DNA of 64,000 bases from Immundisolibacter sp. (GCF_014359565.1 NZ_JACIZD010000001.1:372001-436000), one strand, 5' to 3'. Shown: positions 26,368-36,281, counted from the first letter of the stretch. The notes: generated by a model not told the origin, from the letters alone. Program-made: numbers and translations.

Positions 26368-26541
26368 ATGACCCAGCCCTTGTCGCCTGACGCGCTGCCG
26401 AATGAAACCCTGCGCCGGGTAATTGAAGCGCTGCGCGGGCTGCGCTATGGCGCGGTGGAAATCACCGTCCACGACGGCCGCGTGGTGCAGATCGAGCGCA
26501 CCGAGAAACTGCGCCTGTCCTCATCCGGCGAGCAGTGTTGA
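26368..26541 (+). CDS. DUF2292 (YezD-family) small protein
   Basis: This 57-residue protein (ALRGLRYGAVEITVHDGRVVQIERTEKLRL) matches the DUF2292/YezD pattern, a short beta-rich domain often encoded at the head of sulfate or sulfur assimilation operons. Its function is unknown. The ATG at 26368 is the first in frame downstream of the -24/-12 promoter. A porin and cys transporter genes follow on the same strand, which fits a sulfur role. A hairpin (GAACGGGT-ctg-ACCCGTTC, 26559-26577) lies between it and the porin. Confidence 0.85.
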   Translation: MTQPLSPDALPNETLRRVIEALRGLRYGAVEITVHDGRVVQIERTEKLRLSSSGEQC

Positions 26542-26678
26542 CCGTGACTCGCCATCCCGAACGGGTCTGACCCGTTCCGGCCAGCGCACGCGCGCAGCCG
26601 GTCTTCTCGCAAAAGCAATCACGCACGACCGACCGGGCTACCGGAGGCTTCAAGTGAAAAAATCCGGAGCACTTTTCC

Positions 26679-28028
26679 ATGAAAGCCTTTATGCACGCCC
26701 TGCCGATGCTGGGCGGCTTGGCCGTCCTGTGGGCGGCGCCGGTCGCCACGCAGGCGGCCGCTGACGTGAATACCAGCCTTGAACAGCGCGTCGAGCAGCT
26801 CGACCAGGAGCTGCGCGTGCTGCGCCGGCAACTCGAGATCGACCATGAAGCGCGTGACGCGCAGGCGCTGGCCGACCAGCAGAAGGGCATCAAGGTCACG
26901 CACAACGGGCGCAGCGTGAAGCTGGCGTCTTACGACAATGCCTTCGTGTTCCAGCCGATCGGCCGGGTCCAGGTGGATTACGCGCATTACGACGCGGACA
27001 AGCAGCAACTGGGCGACGGCACCGCCATCCGCCGGGCGCGCCTGGGCGCGCAGGGCACGGTGTTTCGTGTCTGGGATTACAAGGTCGAGTACGAGTTCTC
27101 GGACAGCAAGGCCAACCCGGCCGCCAGCGGCATTCGCGACGCCTACATCAGCTACACCGGATTCAAGCCGGTGTTGCTCACGGTCGGCAACTTCAAGGAG
27201 CCGTTCAGCTTCGAGCAGGTCAGCAGCGACAGCGCGCTGACCTTCCTGGAGCGCTCGCTGATCGACGTGTTTGCGCCGTCGCGGCACATTGGCGCCGCGG
27301 TGCAGACCTCCGGCGCCAACTGGAGCGTGGCCGGCGGTCTGTTCGGCGAGCGGCCCCAGGACGATGCCGCAAGCGAAGGCGACGAGGGCACCGACATCAC
27401 CGGTCGCGCCACCTGGGCGCCGTTCTGGGACAACGGGCAGGTGCTGCATGTGGGCGCCGCGCTGCGTCGCCACGACCCGAACGATTCGACCAATGCCCTG
27501 CGCTTTGCCAGCCGACCGGAGACCAACATCACCGATGCGCAACTGGTCGACACCGGCGTGCTGACCGGTACCGATCACATCGACAGCTATGGCCTGGAAG
27601 CCGCCGGCGAATGGGGGCCGTGGTCGCTGCAAAGCGAGTACATCGGCACCAAGGTGAATCGCAAATCGGCCAGTGACGTCGATCTGAACGGCTGGTACGT
27701 GCTGACCAGCTGGTTCATCACCGGCGAGAGCCGTCCCTACAAGGTGAGCGAGGGCGTGTTCGACCGCGTCACGCCTCTGGGCGTGGTTGGCCAGGGCGGC
27801 ATCGGCGCCTGGGAGCTGGCACTGCGCCTGTCGCAGCTGGACCTGAACGACGGCGCGCTGGTCGGCGGCAAGGAACGCAACCTCACCGTGGGCCTCAACT
27901 GGCACCTGACGCCCAGCATCAAGCTGCAGGCCAATTACATCAAGGTGCTGGAAGTTGACCGCCCTGGCAGACCCACCGACGGTGACGAGCCGAGCGCCTA
28001 CACCGTGCGCGCCCAGGTCGATTTCTGA
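26679..28028 (+). CDS. OprO/OprP-type porin, probable sulfate uptake porin
   Basis: This 449-residue precursor has a signal peptide (LPMLGGLAVLWAAPVATQA), a coiled coil (LEQRVEQLDQELRVLRRQLE) and the phosphate-selective-porin barrel (GRVQVDYAHYDADKQQLGDG; VGNFKEPFSFEQV; EGVFDRVTPLG), ending in Phe. It is a close paralogue of the porin in the molybdate cluster. Its position before the sulfate-binding protein gene suggests sulfate or thiosulfate as cargo. The start at 26679 places CCGGAG upstream; an internal ATG four codons later is possible. Confidence 0.88.
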   Translation: MKAFMHALPMLGGLAVLWAAPVATQAAADVNTSLEQRVEQLDQELRVLRRQLEIDHEARDAQALADQQKGIKVTHNGRSVKLASYDNAFVFQPIGRVQVDYAHYDADKQQLGDGTAIRRARLGAQGTVFRVWDYKVEYEFSDSKANPAASGIRDAYISYTGFKPVLLTVGNFKEPFSFEQVSSDSALTFLERSLIDVFAPSRHIGAAVQTSGANWSVAGGLFGERPQDDAASEGDEGTDITGRATWAPFWDNGQVLHVGAALRRHDPNDSTNALRFASRPETNITDAQLVDTGVLTGTDHIDSYGLEAAGEWGPWSLQSEYIGTKVNRKSASDVDLNGWYVLTSWFITGESRPYKVSEGVFDRVTPLGVVGQGGIGAWELALRLSQLDLNDGALVGGKERNLTVGLNWHLTPSIKLQANYIKVLEVDRPGRPTDGDEPSAYTVRAQVDF

Positions 28029-28067
28029 CCCGCGCCGTCTCACTCAGCCTCACTCAGGAGTTCAGTC

Positions 28068-29165
28068 ATGACCTTTGAAACCTATTTCTGGGAACTGGAG
28101 CAAAGCCGGCCCGATTTCGAGCCGGAACCGCCCCCACAGCGCAAGCCGGCCGGCGGCAGCGCCATCCTGGTCGCCCTCGTGCTCGGCCTGCTGGTGCTGC
28201 TGGGGGGCGTTGGCGCCGCGCTGGCCGCCGACCGCACGCTGCTGAACGTCTCCTACGACCCGACGCGCGAGCTGTACGTCGACTTCAACGCCGCCTTCGC
28301 CAAGCACTGGAAGGACCAGACCGGCGAGACGGTCACCATCAACCAGTCGCACGGCGGTTCCGGCAAGCAGGCGCGGGCGGTGATCGACGGCCTGGCCGCG
28401 GACGTGGTGACCTTTGCTCTGGCCTACGACGTGGATGCGCTGCGCGTCAACGGCGGGCTGATTCCCGCCGGCTGGATCAACCGCCTGCCCAACAACAGCG
28501 CGCCGTATACGTCCACCATCGTGCTGCTGGTGCGCAAGGGCAATCCCAAGGGCATTCACGACTGGGACGACGTGGTGCGCGACGGCGTGTCGGTGATCAC
28601 GCCAAACCCCAAGACCTCCGGCGGCGCCCGCTGGAACTACCTGGCGGCGTGGGAGTTCGCCAAGCGCAAGTACGGCAGCGACGACAAGGCGCGCGAGTTC
28701 GTGACCAAGCTGTATCGCAACGTGCCGGTGCTGGATTCGGGCGCCCGCGGCTCGACCACCACCTTCGTGCAGCGCGGCATCGGCGACGTGTTCCTGTCCT
28801 GGGAAAACGAGGCCTACCTGGCGCAGAAGGAACTCGGGCCGGACCAGTTCGAGATCGTCTACCCGTCGCTGTCGGTGCTGGCCGAAGCGTCGGTAGCGGT
28901 GGTGGACCGGGTGGTGGACCGGCGCAAGACGCGCGATCTGGCCGAGGCGTACCTGCAGTACCTCTACAGCCCCGAGGGCCAGGACATCGCCGGCCGGCAC
29001 TTCTACCGGCCGCGTGATCCGGCGGCGCTGGCCAAGTACGCGAGCACCTTCAAGCCGATCCCGCTGTTCACGGTGGACGAGGCCTTCGGCGGCTGGGACA
29101 AGGCGCAGGCCACGCATTTCGCCGACGGCGGCATCTTCGACCAGATCTACGCCGCCGGGCGCTGA
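28068..29165 (+). CDS. Sulfate/thiosulfate ABC transporter substrate-binding protein with extended N-terminus
   Basis: This 365-residue protein has the Sbp/CysP fold: [52 protein letters not shown] and [16 protein letters not shown]. Unusually, about 30 hydrophilic residues ([20 protein letters not shown]..) precede the hydrophobic segment [16 protein letters not shown] at about 32-47. It therefore looks like a type II membrane anchor or a much extended signal peptide; cleavage near ALAA is possible. AGGAG lies upstream of the ATG. The permease genes follow after a very strong hairpin. Confidence 0.9.
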   Translation: MTFETYFWELEQSRPDFEPEPPPQRKPAGGSAILVALVLGLLVLLGGVGAALAADRTLLNVSYDPTRELYVDFNAAFAKHWKDQTGETVTINQSHGGSGKQARAVIDGLAADVVTFALAYDVDALRVNGGLIPAGWINRLPNNSAPYTSTIVLLVRKGNPKGIHDWDDVVRDGVSVITPNPKTSGGARWNYLAAWEFAKRKYGSDDKAREFVTKLYRNVPVLDSGARGSTTTFVQRGIGDVFLSWENEAYLAQKELGPDQFEIVYPSLSVLAEASVAVVDRVVDRRKTRDLAEAYLQYLYSPEGQDIAGRHFYRPRDPAALAKYASTFKPIPLFTVDEAFGGWDKAQATHFADGGIFDQIYAAGR

Positions 29166-29188
29166 TCCCCTCCGGCACGGAACCTGGC

Positions 29189-29248
29189 GGGGCCCGGCCC
29201 CGGCGCGTGGGAGTTCCTCCACTCCATTCCGCGCCGGGGCCGGGCCCC
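29189..29248 (+). promoter_or_regulatory. Very strong intercistronic stem-loop between sbp and cysT
   Basis: A perfect 19-bp GC-rich inverted repeat, 29189-29207 against 29230-29248, encloses a 22-nt loop whose ends (TGGGAGT, ACTCCA) can pair further. No T-run follows. It lies between the stop of the binding protein and the permease start. It is well placed to protect the upstream mRNA or to reduce read-through, giving more binding protein than permease, as with REP elements of other transporter operons. Confidence 0.75.
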
Positions 29249-29279
29249 CACCGGGCCGACCGAAACAGGAACCACTCGA

Positions 29280-30116
29280 ATGCTTTCCCAGATTCGCTCG
29301 CGCAGCGTGCTACCCGGCTTCGGGCTCACGCTCGGTTTCACCGTTCTTTACCTCAGCCTGATCGTGCTGATTCCGCTCTCGGCCACCTTTCTGAAGGCCG
29401 CGCAGCTCGGCTGGGAGGGCATCTGGCAGGCGGTCAGCAGCCCGCGCGTGCTGGCCTCGTATCGCCTGACCTTCGGTGCGTCCCTGTTCGCGGCCACCAT
29501 CAATCTGGTGTTCGGCCTGCTGGTGGCATGGGTGCTGGTGCGCTACCGCTTTCCCGGCCGGCGGCTGGTGGATGCGCTGGTGGACCTGCCGTTTGCCTTG
29601 CCCACGGCGGTGGCCGGCATCGCGCTGACGGCGCTGTACGCGCCCAATGGTTGGCTGGGCGCGCTGCTGGTGCCGCTGGGCGTGAAGGTGGCCTTCACGC
29701 CGCTGGGCATCGTGGTGGCGCTGATATTCATCGGCCTGCCGTTCGTGGTGCGCACGGTGCAGCCGGTGCTTGAGGATGCCGAGGCGGAGCTTGAAGAAGC
29801 CGCGGCGAGTCTTGGCGCCGGCCGGCTGACCACGTTCCGGCGCGTGATCCTGCCGACCATCTGGCCGGCGCTGCTGACCGGCTTCACGCTGGCCTTCGCC
29901 CGGGCGCTGGGCGAGTACGGGTCGGTGATCTTCATCGCCGGCAATCTGCCGTTCGTGTCCGAGATCACGCCGCTGCTGATCATCACCAAGCTTGAGCAAT
30001 ACGACTACGCCGGCGCCACGGCCATTGCCGCCTCGATGCTGACGCTGTCGTTCCTGCTGCTGCTGCCGATCAACCTGCTGCAGGCCTGGAGCCGGCGGCG
30101 CACCGGTGGAGTCTGA
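29280..30116 (+). CDS. cysT: Sulfate ABC transporter permease CysT
   Basis: This 278-residue inner-membrane permease has six hydrophobic helices. The EAA-type loop is [25 protein letters not shown], and blocks typical of CysT/CysU include [16 protein letters not shown] and [16 protein letters not shown]. It pairs with CysW in the membrane. It starts 31 bp after the intercistronic hairpin and ends three bases before cysW. Confidence 0.94.
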   Translation: MLSQIRSRSVLPGFGLTLGFTVLYLSLIVLIPLSATFLKAAQLGWEGIWQAVSSPRVLASYRLTFGASLFAATINLVFGLLVAWVLVRYRFPGRRLVDALVDLPFALPTAVAGIALTALYAPNGWLGALLVPLGVKVAFTPLGIVVALIFIGLPFVVRTVQPVLEDAEAELEEAAASLGAGRLTTFRRVILPTIWPALLTGFTLAFARALGEYGSVIFIAGNLPFVSEITPLLIITKLEQYDYAGATAIAASMLTLSFLLLLPINLLQAWSRRRTGGV

Positions 30117-30119
30117 CGC

Positions 30120-30998
30120 ATGGCCCGGCACAACCCCGCTTTGCTGGAACCGCTGTGGCTGCGCGTGGGCCTCACGCTGCTCGCGTTGGCGTTCCTGGTG
30201 GCGTTCCTGCTGCTGCCACTGGCGGCAGTGCTCACCGAGGCGCTGCGCCAGGGGCCAGCGGCCTACTTCGCCGCGCTCAGCGAACCGGACGCACGTTCCG
30301 CCATGCGCCTGACGCTGATCGCGGCTGCCATCGCCGTGCCGCTGAACCTGGTGTTCGGCCTGGCGGCGTCGTGGGCCATCGCCAAGTTCGAGTTCCCCGG
30401 CAAGAGCCTGCTGATCACCTTGATCGACCTGCCGTTCGCCGTCTCGCCGGTGATCGCCGGCCTGATCTACGTGCTGCTGTTCGGCGCCCACGGCTGGCTC
30501 GGACCGTGGCTGATTGAGCACGACGTGCAGATCGTGTTTGCCGTGCCGGGCATCGTGCTGGCGACGATTTTCGTCACCTTCCCGTTCGTCGCCCGCGAGC
30601 TGATCCCGCTCATGCAGGCGCAGGGCTCGGACCAGGAAGAGGCGGCGCTCACGCTGGGCGCCGGCGGCTGGCGGGTGTTCTGCAAGGTGACGCTGCCGAA
30701 CGTGAAGTGGGGCCTGCTGTACGGCGTGATCCTGTGCAACGCCCGGGCGATGGGCGAGTTCGGTGCGGTCTCGGTGGTGTCCGGTCACGTCCGTGGCCAG
30801 ACCAACACGCTGCCGCTGCATGTCGAGATCCTCTACAACGAATACAACTTCGTTGCTGCTTTTGCCTGCGCCTCGCTGCTGGCCCTGCTGGCACTGGTCA
30901 CGCTGGGCATCAAGACCCTGGTGGAGTGGCGTACCAGTGAAGCCCAGGACGCGCCGATTCCAGACAGTGCCCCCCTCCCGCACGGACAAACCGCATGA
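30120..30998 (+). CDS. cysW: Sulfate ABC transporter permease CysW
   Basis: This 292-residue permease has six membrane helices and the EAA loop [22 protein letters not shown]. The CysW block [22 protein letters not shown] is present, followed by [12 protein letters not shown]. It follows cysT by three bases and overlaps cysA by ATGA. It is the second half of the sulfate channel. Confidence 0.94.
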   Translation: MARHNPALLEPLWLRVGLTLLALAFLVAFLLLPLAAVLTEALRQGPAAYFAALSEPDARSAMRLTLIAAAIAVPLNLVFGLAASWAIAKFEFPGKSLLITLIDLPFAVSPVIAGLIYVLLFGAHGWLGPWLIEHDVQIVFAVPGIVLATIFVTFPFVARELIPLMQAQGSDQEEAALTLGAGGWRVFCKVTLPNVKWGLLYGVILCNARAMGEFGAVSVVSGHVRGQTNTLPLHVEILYNEYNFVAAFACASLLALLALVTLGIKTLVEWRTSEAQDAPIPDSAPLPHGQTA

Positions 30999-32107
30999 GC
31001 ATCGTGATCGATCAGGTCAGCAAGCGCTTTGGCACCTTCCAGGCGCTCGACGACCTCAGCCTGCACATCCCCACCGGCGAGCTGGTGGCGCTGCTGGGCC
31101 CGTCCGGCTGCGGCAAGACCACGCTGCTGCGCATCATCGCCGGCCTCGAACAGGCCGACGCCGGGCGCATCGAGTTCCACGGCGAGGACGCCACCGGCCG
31201 CCACGTGCGCGAGCGCGGGGTCGGCTTCGTGTTCCAGCACTACGCGCTGTTCCGGCACATGACGGTGTTCGAGAACGTCGCCTTTGGCCTGAAGGCCCGG
31301 CCGCGCAAGCTGCGCCCGCCGGCGGCCGAGATCGCCCAGCGCGTGCAGCGGCTGCTGGAACTGGTGCAGCTCGGCTACGCCGCGGCGCGCTATCCGCACC
31401 AGCTTTCAGGCGGCCAGCGCCAGCGGGTAGCGCTGGCGCGGGCGCTGGCCATCGAGCCGCGGGTGCTGCTGCTGGACGAACCGTTTGGCGCGCTCGACGC
31501 CAACGTGCGCAAGGAACTGCGCCGCTGGCTGCGCCGCCTGCACGAGGAACTGCACGTGACCAGCGTGTTCGTGACCCACGATCAGGAGGAAGCCATGGAA
31601 GTGGCCAGCCGCATCGTGGTCATGAACCGCGGCCGCATCGAGCAGGTCGGCACGCCGGACGAGGTCTACGAACAGCCGGCCACGCCCTTCGTGTCGAGCT
31701 TCCTGGGCAGCGTCAACCTGTTCCATGGCCGCCTGCACGACGGCTGGGCGCACATCGGCAACTGGCGCGCGCCGGCGCCGGAACACGCCACCGCCAGCGG
31801 AACTGCGGCCGCCTACCTGCGCCCGCACGAGATCGAGCTGTCCACCGACGAGGCCGGCGCGCTGGACGCAGCGGTGGTCTGCGGCGTGCGGGCCATGGGC
31901 GCGCTGGTGCGGATTGAACTGGAGCGCGGCGCCGATGCCGGCCTGGTGGAGGTGGAGCTGCCGCGCGAACGCTACGCGCAAAACCCCTACGCGATCGGCG
32001 AGCGGCTGTTCCTGCGCGCCCGCCGCGTGCGCCTGTTTGCCCAGGACCCGCACGGCGCCGCGGCCGGCACGGCAGTCGCCGCCGATCGCAGCCTGCCGCC
32101 GCCCTGA
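30995..32107 (+). CDS. cysA: Sulfate/thiosulfate ABC transporter ATPase CysA
   Basis: This 370-residue ATPase has Walker [10 protein letters not shown] (35-43), Q-loop FVFQHYALF, signature LSGGQRQR, Walker [13 protein letters not shown] and switch His in [11 protein letters not shown]-terminal TOBE region includes the CysA-typical [11 protein letters not shown]. It starts inside the cysW stop (ATGA). It ends 31 bp before the convergent radical SAM gene. Confidence 0.95.
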   Translation: MSIVIDQVSKRFGTFQALDDLSLHIPTGELVALLGPSGCGKTTLLRIIAGLEQADAGRIEFHGEDATGRHVRERGVGFVFQHYALFRHMTVFENVAFGLKARPRKLRPPAAEIAQRVQRLLELVQLGYAAARYPHQLSGGQRQRVALARALAIEPRVLLLDEPFGALDANVRKELRRWLRRLHEELHVTSVFVTHDQEEAMEVASRIVVMNRGRIEQVGTPDEVYEQPATPFVSSFLGSVNLFHGRLHDGWAHIGNWRAPAPEHATASGTAAAYLRPHEIELSTDEAGALDAAVVCGVRAMGALVRIELERGADAGLVEVELPRERYAQNPYAIGERLFLRARRVRLFAQDPHGAAAGTAVAADRSLPPP

Positions 32108-32138
32108 CGGCAGCGCGCCGGCCACCCGAGCGTCAGAC

Positions 32139-33194
32139 TCAAAACCCCAGGCCGAGCTGCCCGCCGGCGGGCGGGCGAAAGTGCTGCGTGGAAAGCGCCG
32201 GCGCCTGACCCAGGCCAAGGCGCCGGCTGGCCAGAGTGAAGCGCTGGGCGATCAGCTGTGCCTGCGGGCCGTGCCCGCGCTGGCGTTCGCCAAACTCGCT
32301 GCTGGCCAGTTCGCCGCGCCAGCTGGCGCGGATGGCGTTCATCACGTGGCCGGCGCGCAGCGGCTGGTGGTGCGTGAGCCAGTCCTCGAACAAAGCCGCC
32401 ACCTCGCCCGGCAGGCGCACCAGGGCGAAGCCGGCAAAGCGCGCCCCGGCGCCGTGGGCGGCCTCCAGGATGCGTTCGAGTTCGTGGTCGGTCAGCGCCG
32501 GCACGATGGGCGACACCAGCACACCCACCGGCACGCCGGCCTGCGCCAGTCGAGCAATGGCATCCAGGCGCGCCTGCGGTGCCGCGGCGCGTGGCTCCAG
32601 CGTGCGGGCCATGTCGGCGTCCAGCGTGGTGACGGACAGGAACACGGTCGCCAGTTCCTGCCGTGCCAGCTCGGCCAGCAGGTCGATGTCCCGGCACACG
32701 CGCGCCGACTTGGTGACGATCGCCACCGGGTGGCGGCAGTCCAGCAGCAGTTCCAGCACGCTGCGGGTGATGCGCCAGTTGCGCTCGGCCGGCTGGTAGG
32801 GATCGGTGTTGGTGCCCATGGCCAGCACCTGGCAGCGGTAGCCGGGCTTGCGCAGGGCGTCGGCCAGCAGCTGCGCGGCACGCGGCTTGGCCAGGATGCG
32901 GGTCTCGAAATCGAGCCCCGGCGACAGGTCCAGATACGCGTGGCTGGGCCGGGCGAAGCAGTAGATGCAGCCGTGCTCGCAGCCGCGGTAGGGATTGAGC
33001 GACTGGTTGAACGGCAGGTCCGGCGAGTCGTTGCGGGTGATGACCGAGCGCGTGGCGTCCACGCTGACCACGGTGCGCGGGCCGGTTGCCGGTTCGTCGG
33101 CGGGATCGCTTACCCGCGCCTGGCGGGCGTAGCGCGGGGTGGGGTTCTGGCCGGTGCCGCGGCCCTTGGGCGGTGGCGAGGCGGGGTCGTTCAC
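32139..33194 (-). CDS. PA0069-family radical SAM protein
   Basis: This 351-residue radical SAM protein of the SPL-like PA0069 family has its cluster motif CEHGCIYC at Cys72, Cys76 and Cys79. NQSLNPYRG before it and [15 protein letters not shown] after it are typical. The function is not established. The GTG at 33194 was chosen because it overlaps the stop of cca (GTGA), and the upstream open frame is only a shadow of cca. It forms a minus-strand operon with cca and the cyclotransferase gene. Confidence 0.9.
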   Translation of the reverse strand: MNDPASPPPKGRGTGQNPTPRYARQARVSDPADEPATGPRTVVSVDATRSVITRNDSPDLPFNQSLNPYRGCEHGCIYCFARPSHAYLDLSPGLDFETRILAKPRAAQLLADALRKPGYRCQVLAMGTNTDPYQPAERNWRITRSVLELLLDCRHPVAIVTKSARVCRDIDLLAELARQELATVFLSVTTLDADMARTLEPRAAAPQARLDAIARLAQAGVPVGVLVSPIVPALTDHELERILEAAHGAGARFAGFALVRLPGEVAALFEDWLTHHQPLRAGHVMNAIRASWRGELASSEFGERQRGHGPQAQLIAQRFTLASRRLGLGQAPALSTQHFRPPAGGQLGLGF

Positions 33195-34432
33195 GCCGCC
33201 GCTTCCGCCACGGCCTTCTTGATCGCCTGCGTGCGGGCGGCGCGCAGCGCCTCGCGCATGGCCTCGCCGGTCAGGCCGCGCTGCACCAGGGCCGCCACGT
33301 CCACGCCGCGCGCGGCCTCGAAGGCCAGTTGCAGCCGCTGTGCCTGCGGGTAGGGCCGCTGCTCGAAGCCGCTGCGGCCGCGGTGATCCGCCTCGCAGGC
33401 CAGCAGGAACTGCGCGAAACGCTGCGGCCGGCGCAGGGCGTCGGTGCGTTCCAGCACCTCCAGCAGCGTGCCGGGGCGCAGCTCCAGCGCGCGGTGGGCG
33501 TTGCCGTGGTCGCGGGCCACGGCGATCGCCAGTTCCCGATAGGCCACCGGCACTTTCAGGCGCTCGCAGAGCGCTTTCACCAGCGCCACGCTGCGCCCCT
33601 CGTGGCCGTGATGAGTCGGCCACTGCTCCGGTGGCGTCGTGCCCTTGCCCAGATCGTGCATCAGGGCGGCGAAGCGCACCTGCGGGTCCGGGCCGAGGCG
33701 CGCGGCCTGTTCCAGCACCATCAGCACATGCACGCCGGTGTCGATTTCCGGGTGCGGCTCGGCCGGCTGCGGCACGCCAAATAGGCGGTCGAGCTCCGGC
33801 AGCACCCGTGCCAGCGCCCCGCAGTCGCGCAGCACGTCGATGAAGCGCTGCGGATCGGGCTCGCGCAGCGCCCGCTCGAACTCCTGCCACACCCGCTCCG
33901 GCACCAGGGCATCGACCTCGCCGGCCTCGACCATGCGCCGCATCAGGTCCGCCGTTTCGTCCGCCACCACGAAGCCCAGACGGTGAAAGCGCGCCGCAAA
34001 GCGCGCCACGCGCAGGATGCGCACCGGATCCTCGGCGAATGCCGGCGACACGTGCCGCAGCCGGCGGGCGGCCAGATCGGCCTGGCCGCCGAAAGGATCG
34101 ATGATGTGCCCGTCCGCATCCTCGGCCATCGCGTTGATGGTCAAGTCGCGCCGCTGCAGGTCCTCCTCCAGCGTCACGTCCGGCGAGAAACTCACTGCAA
34201 AGCCGTGATAGCCGCGCCCGGTCTTGCGCTCGGTGCGCGCCAGGGCGTACTCCTCGCCGGTCTGCGGGTGCAGGAACACCGGAAAGTCGGCCCCCACCTG
34301 CTTGAAGCCGGCATCGATCAGATCCTGCGGCGTGGCGCCCACCACCACGTAGTCGCGGTCCTGCACCGGCAGGCCGAGCAGGCGGTCGCGCACCGCGCCG
34401 CCGACCAGGCAGGTTTGAAACGCCAGCTTCAT
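33191..34432 (-). CDS. cca: Multifunctional CCA-adding tRNA nucleotidyltransferase with HD domain
   Basis: This 413-residue class II nucleotidyltransferase builds or repairs the 3' CCA of tRNA. It starts [16 protein letters not shown]. The catalytic Asp pair is in QDRDYVVVG, the template region follows ([10 protein letters not shown]), and a C-terminal HD phosphohydrolase domain is present ([13 protein letters not shown]). The ATG at 34432 matches the family start, although its ribosome site is weak; it overlaps the upstream cyclotransferase stop as ATGA, so coupling may compensate. Confidence 0.94.
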   Translation of the reverse strand: MKLAFQTCLVGGAVRDRLLGLPVQDRDYVVVGATPQDLIDAGFKQVGADFPVFLHPQTGEEYALARTERKTGRGYHGFAVSFSPDVTLEEDLQRRDLTINAMAEDADGHIIDPFGGQADLAARRLRHVSPAFAEDPVRILRVARFAARFHRLGFVVADETADLMRRMVEAGEVDALVPERVWQEFERALREPDPQRFIDVLRDCGALARVLPELDRLFGVPQPAEPHPEIDTGVHVLMVLEQAARLGPDPQVRFAALMHDLGKGTTPPEQWPTHHGHEGRSVALVKALCERLKVPVAYRELAIAVARDHGNAHRALELRPGTLLEVLERTDALRRPQRFAQFLLACEADHRGRSGFEQRPYPQAQRLQLAFEAARGVDVAALVQRGLTGEAMREALRAARTQAIKKAVAEAAA

Positions 34433-34821
34433 CGACCCGGCCCGCGCCACATGCCCGTGCGGATGCGCCGCGCGCCGCGCAGCGGGCCGTTATGCCAGTA
34501 CACCCAGGCGCTGAGCCGGCGACCGGCCAGGCGCACGGCCGCCGGCTCGCGCCGGTACTCGCCGCCGTGCGGTGCCTGTGGATCGCAATCCTCGTAACGG
34601 TCGAGCGCGGCCAGTACGCCCGGCCGCGTCAGGCGGTACAGCTCGCCTTGGATACGCTCGCCCGGTCGCCGACTCGGCAGGGCCGCCGGATAGCACCCGC
34701 AATCGTGCAGGCGCCCGGTGACCGAGGCCCGCCCCAGGCACACGGCCGCCGGGCGCAGGCGCGGGTGGGCGCGCTGGCCCCGGCGCAGGCTGCCGTATAC
34801 GAACACAAGCGGCTTGAGCAT
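34429..34821 (-). CDS. Gamma-glutamylcyclotransferase-like protein (AIG2/GGACT fold)
   Basis: This 130-residue protein has the family start [10 protein letters not shown] for substrate binding and the conserved acid in [11 protein letters not shown], with a late YxW strand (AWVYWHNGP). Such enzymes release 5-oxoproline from gamma-glutamyl compounds; the precise substrate is unknown. Its stop overlaps cca. The sequence upstream (34822-35039) holds no supported gene. Confidence 0.85.
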   Translation of the reverse strand: MLKPLVFVYGSLRRGQRAHPRLRPAAVCLGRASVTGRLHDCGCYPAALPSRRPGERIQGELYRLTRPGVLAALDRYEDCDPQAPHGGEYRREPAAVRLAGRRLSAWVYWHNGPLRGARRIRTGMWRGPGR

Positions 34822-35039
34822 GATCGCGCGGAAGTTTCGGTGGGTGGTGGTTATTATCAGCGCAGGTTACGCCCGGCCGGATTTGGCGCCGCGACATGCC
34901 GGGCGGCCCGTCCAGGCCTTCGCCGCCTTGCCGGCGACCTCAGCCCACCCGCAAAACAGGAACGGCCGACCGCGTTGCCGTCTACCGCGGTCCATCGCGC
35001 CCGCTGGTACGCCCGCTGTAAACCGATCAACGACAGGGA

Positions 35040-35222
35040 GTGCACGCGACTTTGGACCAGGCCACCCACAACAAGATCGTCTCCTTCATCTACCTGCTCT
35101 ACGACTGCGCCTGCGGCACCGACAGCATGCTCACCACCGACGCGGGCAAGCGCGCGAGCAATCGCCCCTTGCGGGGCCGGGTTTCCCATCCCGAACTTCA
35201 CACCGTCCACCGCTGGAACTGA
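35040..35222 (+). pseudogene. Remnant of a type I restriction-modification methylase (HsdM N-terminus joined to motif I)
   Basis: A GTG start with CAGGGAG upstream opens a 60-residue frame. Residues LDQATHNKIVSFI match the HsdM N-terminus, and LYDCACGTDSMLTT matches the SAM-binding motif I (normally DxxCGTGGML), which lies over 100 residues later in an intact protein. The two are fused by an internal deletion, and the Gly-Gly of the motif is changed to Asp-Ser. The frame stops soon afterwards. It cannot be functional. Confidence 0.65.
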
Positions 35223-35239
35223 CTCATGGCCCGCACAGC

Positions 35240-35345
35240 AACTCCACGTCCGCCAGCAGCGCCAACCTCGGCTTCGAGGCCAAGCTGTGGGCCGCCGCCG
35301 ACGCGCTGCGCAACAACATGGACGCGGCCGAGTACAAGCACGTCG
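35240..35345 (+). pseudogene. Second HsdM N-terminal remnant
   Basis: The frame contains SANLGFEAKLWAAADALR followed by NNMDAAEYKHV, which is the start of another HsdM family (usually continuing VLGLIFLKYISD). It breaks off immediately after KHV into unrelated sequence. It has no ribosome site close by. Between here and 35585 I see no further gene, though the frame IETREVRPPKLRA near 35375-35413 could be more debris. Confidence 0.6.
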
Positions 35346-35585
35346 CAAGGCCAAGCGATGGCGTTCTCGTGGATCGAGACGAGGGAAGTCCGCCCACCAA
35401 AGTTGCGTGCCTAGGCCGTACTCAACGCTTCCCAGCATCCAATATCCGAAAGCGTTCTGGACGCCTTACCGAACTACGATGTAATACCCGTTCTGGGGGT
35501 CGGCTCGCGAGCAGGTCCGCCAAGAGTTGGCCGCTTGACGTGAGCCGAGTGGGTATCCTGAATGGGCGAACAAGGAGACTCGACC

Positions 35586-36281
35586 ATGCCTGTAGTCAAG
35601 CGCGTCGTGTGCCTTGCTAACTCGCGCAAGCTCAACGGCCGCTGCGTCGCCGGCATCGAGCTTTCCGCAGACAAACGCGTCGGCTGGATCCGGCCGGTCA
35701 GTGCGCGGGAGCACGAGGAGGTGTCGGAGTACGAGCGCCAGTACGCGGACGGCAGCGACCCGCGGCTGCTCGATCTCATGGACGTGCCCCTGATCACGCC
35801 GAAGCCCAAGGACTACCAACAGGAAAACTGGCTCCTGGATCCCGATCACTACTGGCAGCGCGTCGCGCGACTGAAGTGGAGTGACCTCGCCGCACTGGCA
35901 GACCCGGTTGGTCGGCTGTGGGTGGACGGGGACAGCACCTATAACGGGCTGAACGATCGCATCGACCTTGCTCAGGCCAGCGGTATCCGGAGTTCGTTGA
36001 TCCTGATTCGCGTCGATCGCATGACCCTGTCTGTGTTCAAGCCGGGCGAGGCCTTTGGCAACCCCAAGCGGCGCGTGCAGGGTCGTTTCAAGCACGTCGG
36101 TGCGGACTATCACCTGTGGGTCACCGACCCGATCTACGAACGGGCATACCTCGCGAAACCGGATGGTGATTACCAGATCGGCGAGAGCTTCCTCACGGTG
36201 AGCCTGGGCGAGCCGCACAACGGCTGCTGCTACAAGCTCATCGCCGCCATCATGGAGCAAGCGGGAGGGCCGAAGCCATGA
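35586..36281 (+). CDS. Probable dual OB-fold protein linked to DUF488 genes
   Basis: This 231-residue protein begins VVKRVVCLANSRKLNGRCVAG and contains GWIRPVS and a C-terminal half rich in beta strands. The pattern fits proteins recently annotated as dual OB domain, but I cannot confirm this without a search. The ATG at 35586 has AAGGAG eleven bases upstream. It overlaps the next gene by ATGA, so all three genes to 37338 form one coupled operon. Its function is unknown; the repeated pairing with DUF488 proteins suggests a shared pathway, perhaps nucleic-acid related. Confidence 0.75.
   Translation: MPVVKRVVCLANSRKLNGRCVAGIELSADKRVGWIRPVSAREHEEVSEYERQYADGSDPRLLDLMDVPLITPKPKDYQQENWLLDPDHYWQRVARLKWSDLAALADPVGRLWVDGDSTYNGLNDRIDLAQASGIRSSLILIRVDRMTLSVFKPGEAFGNPKRRVQGRFKHVGADYHLWVTDPIYERAYLAKPDGDYQIGESFLTVSLGEPHNGCCYKLIAAIMEQAGGPKP

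Noticed and set aside
26559-26577. A rho-independent terminator between the DUF2292 and porin genes
   Set aside because: The 8-bp stem has a 3-nt loop and no T-run, and the genes downstream appear to belong to the same operon.
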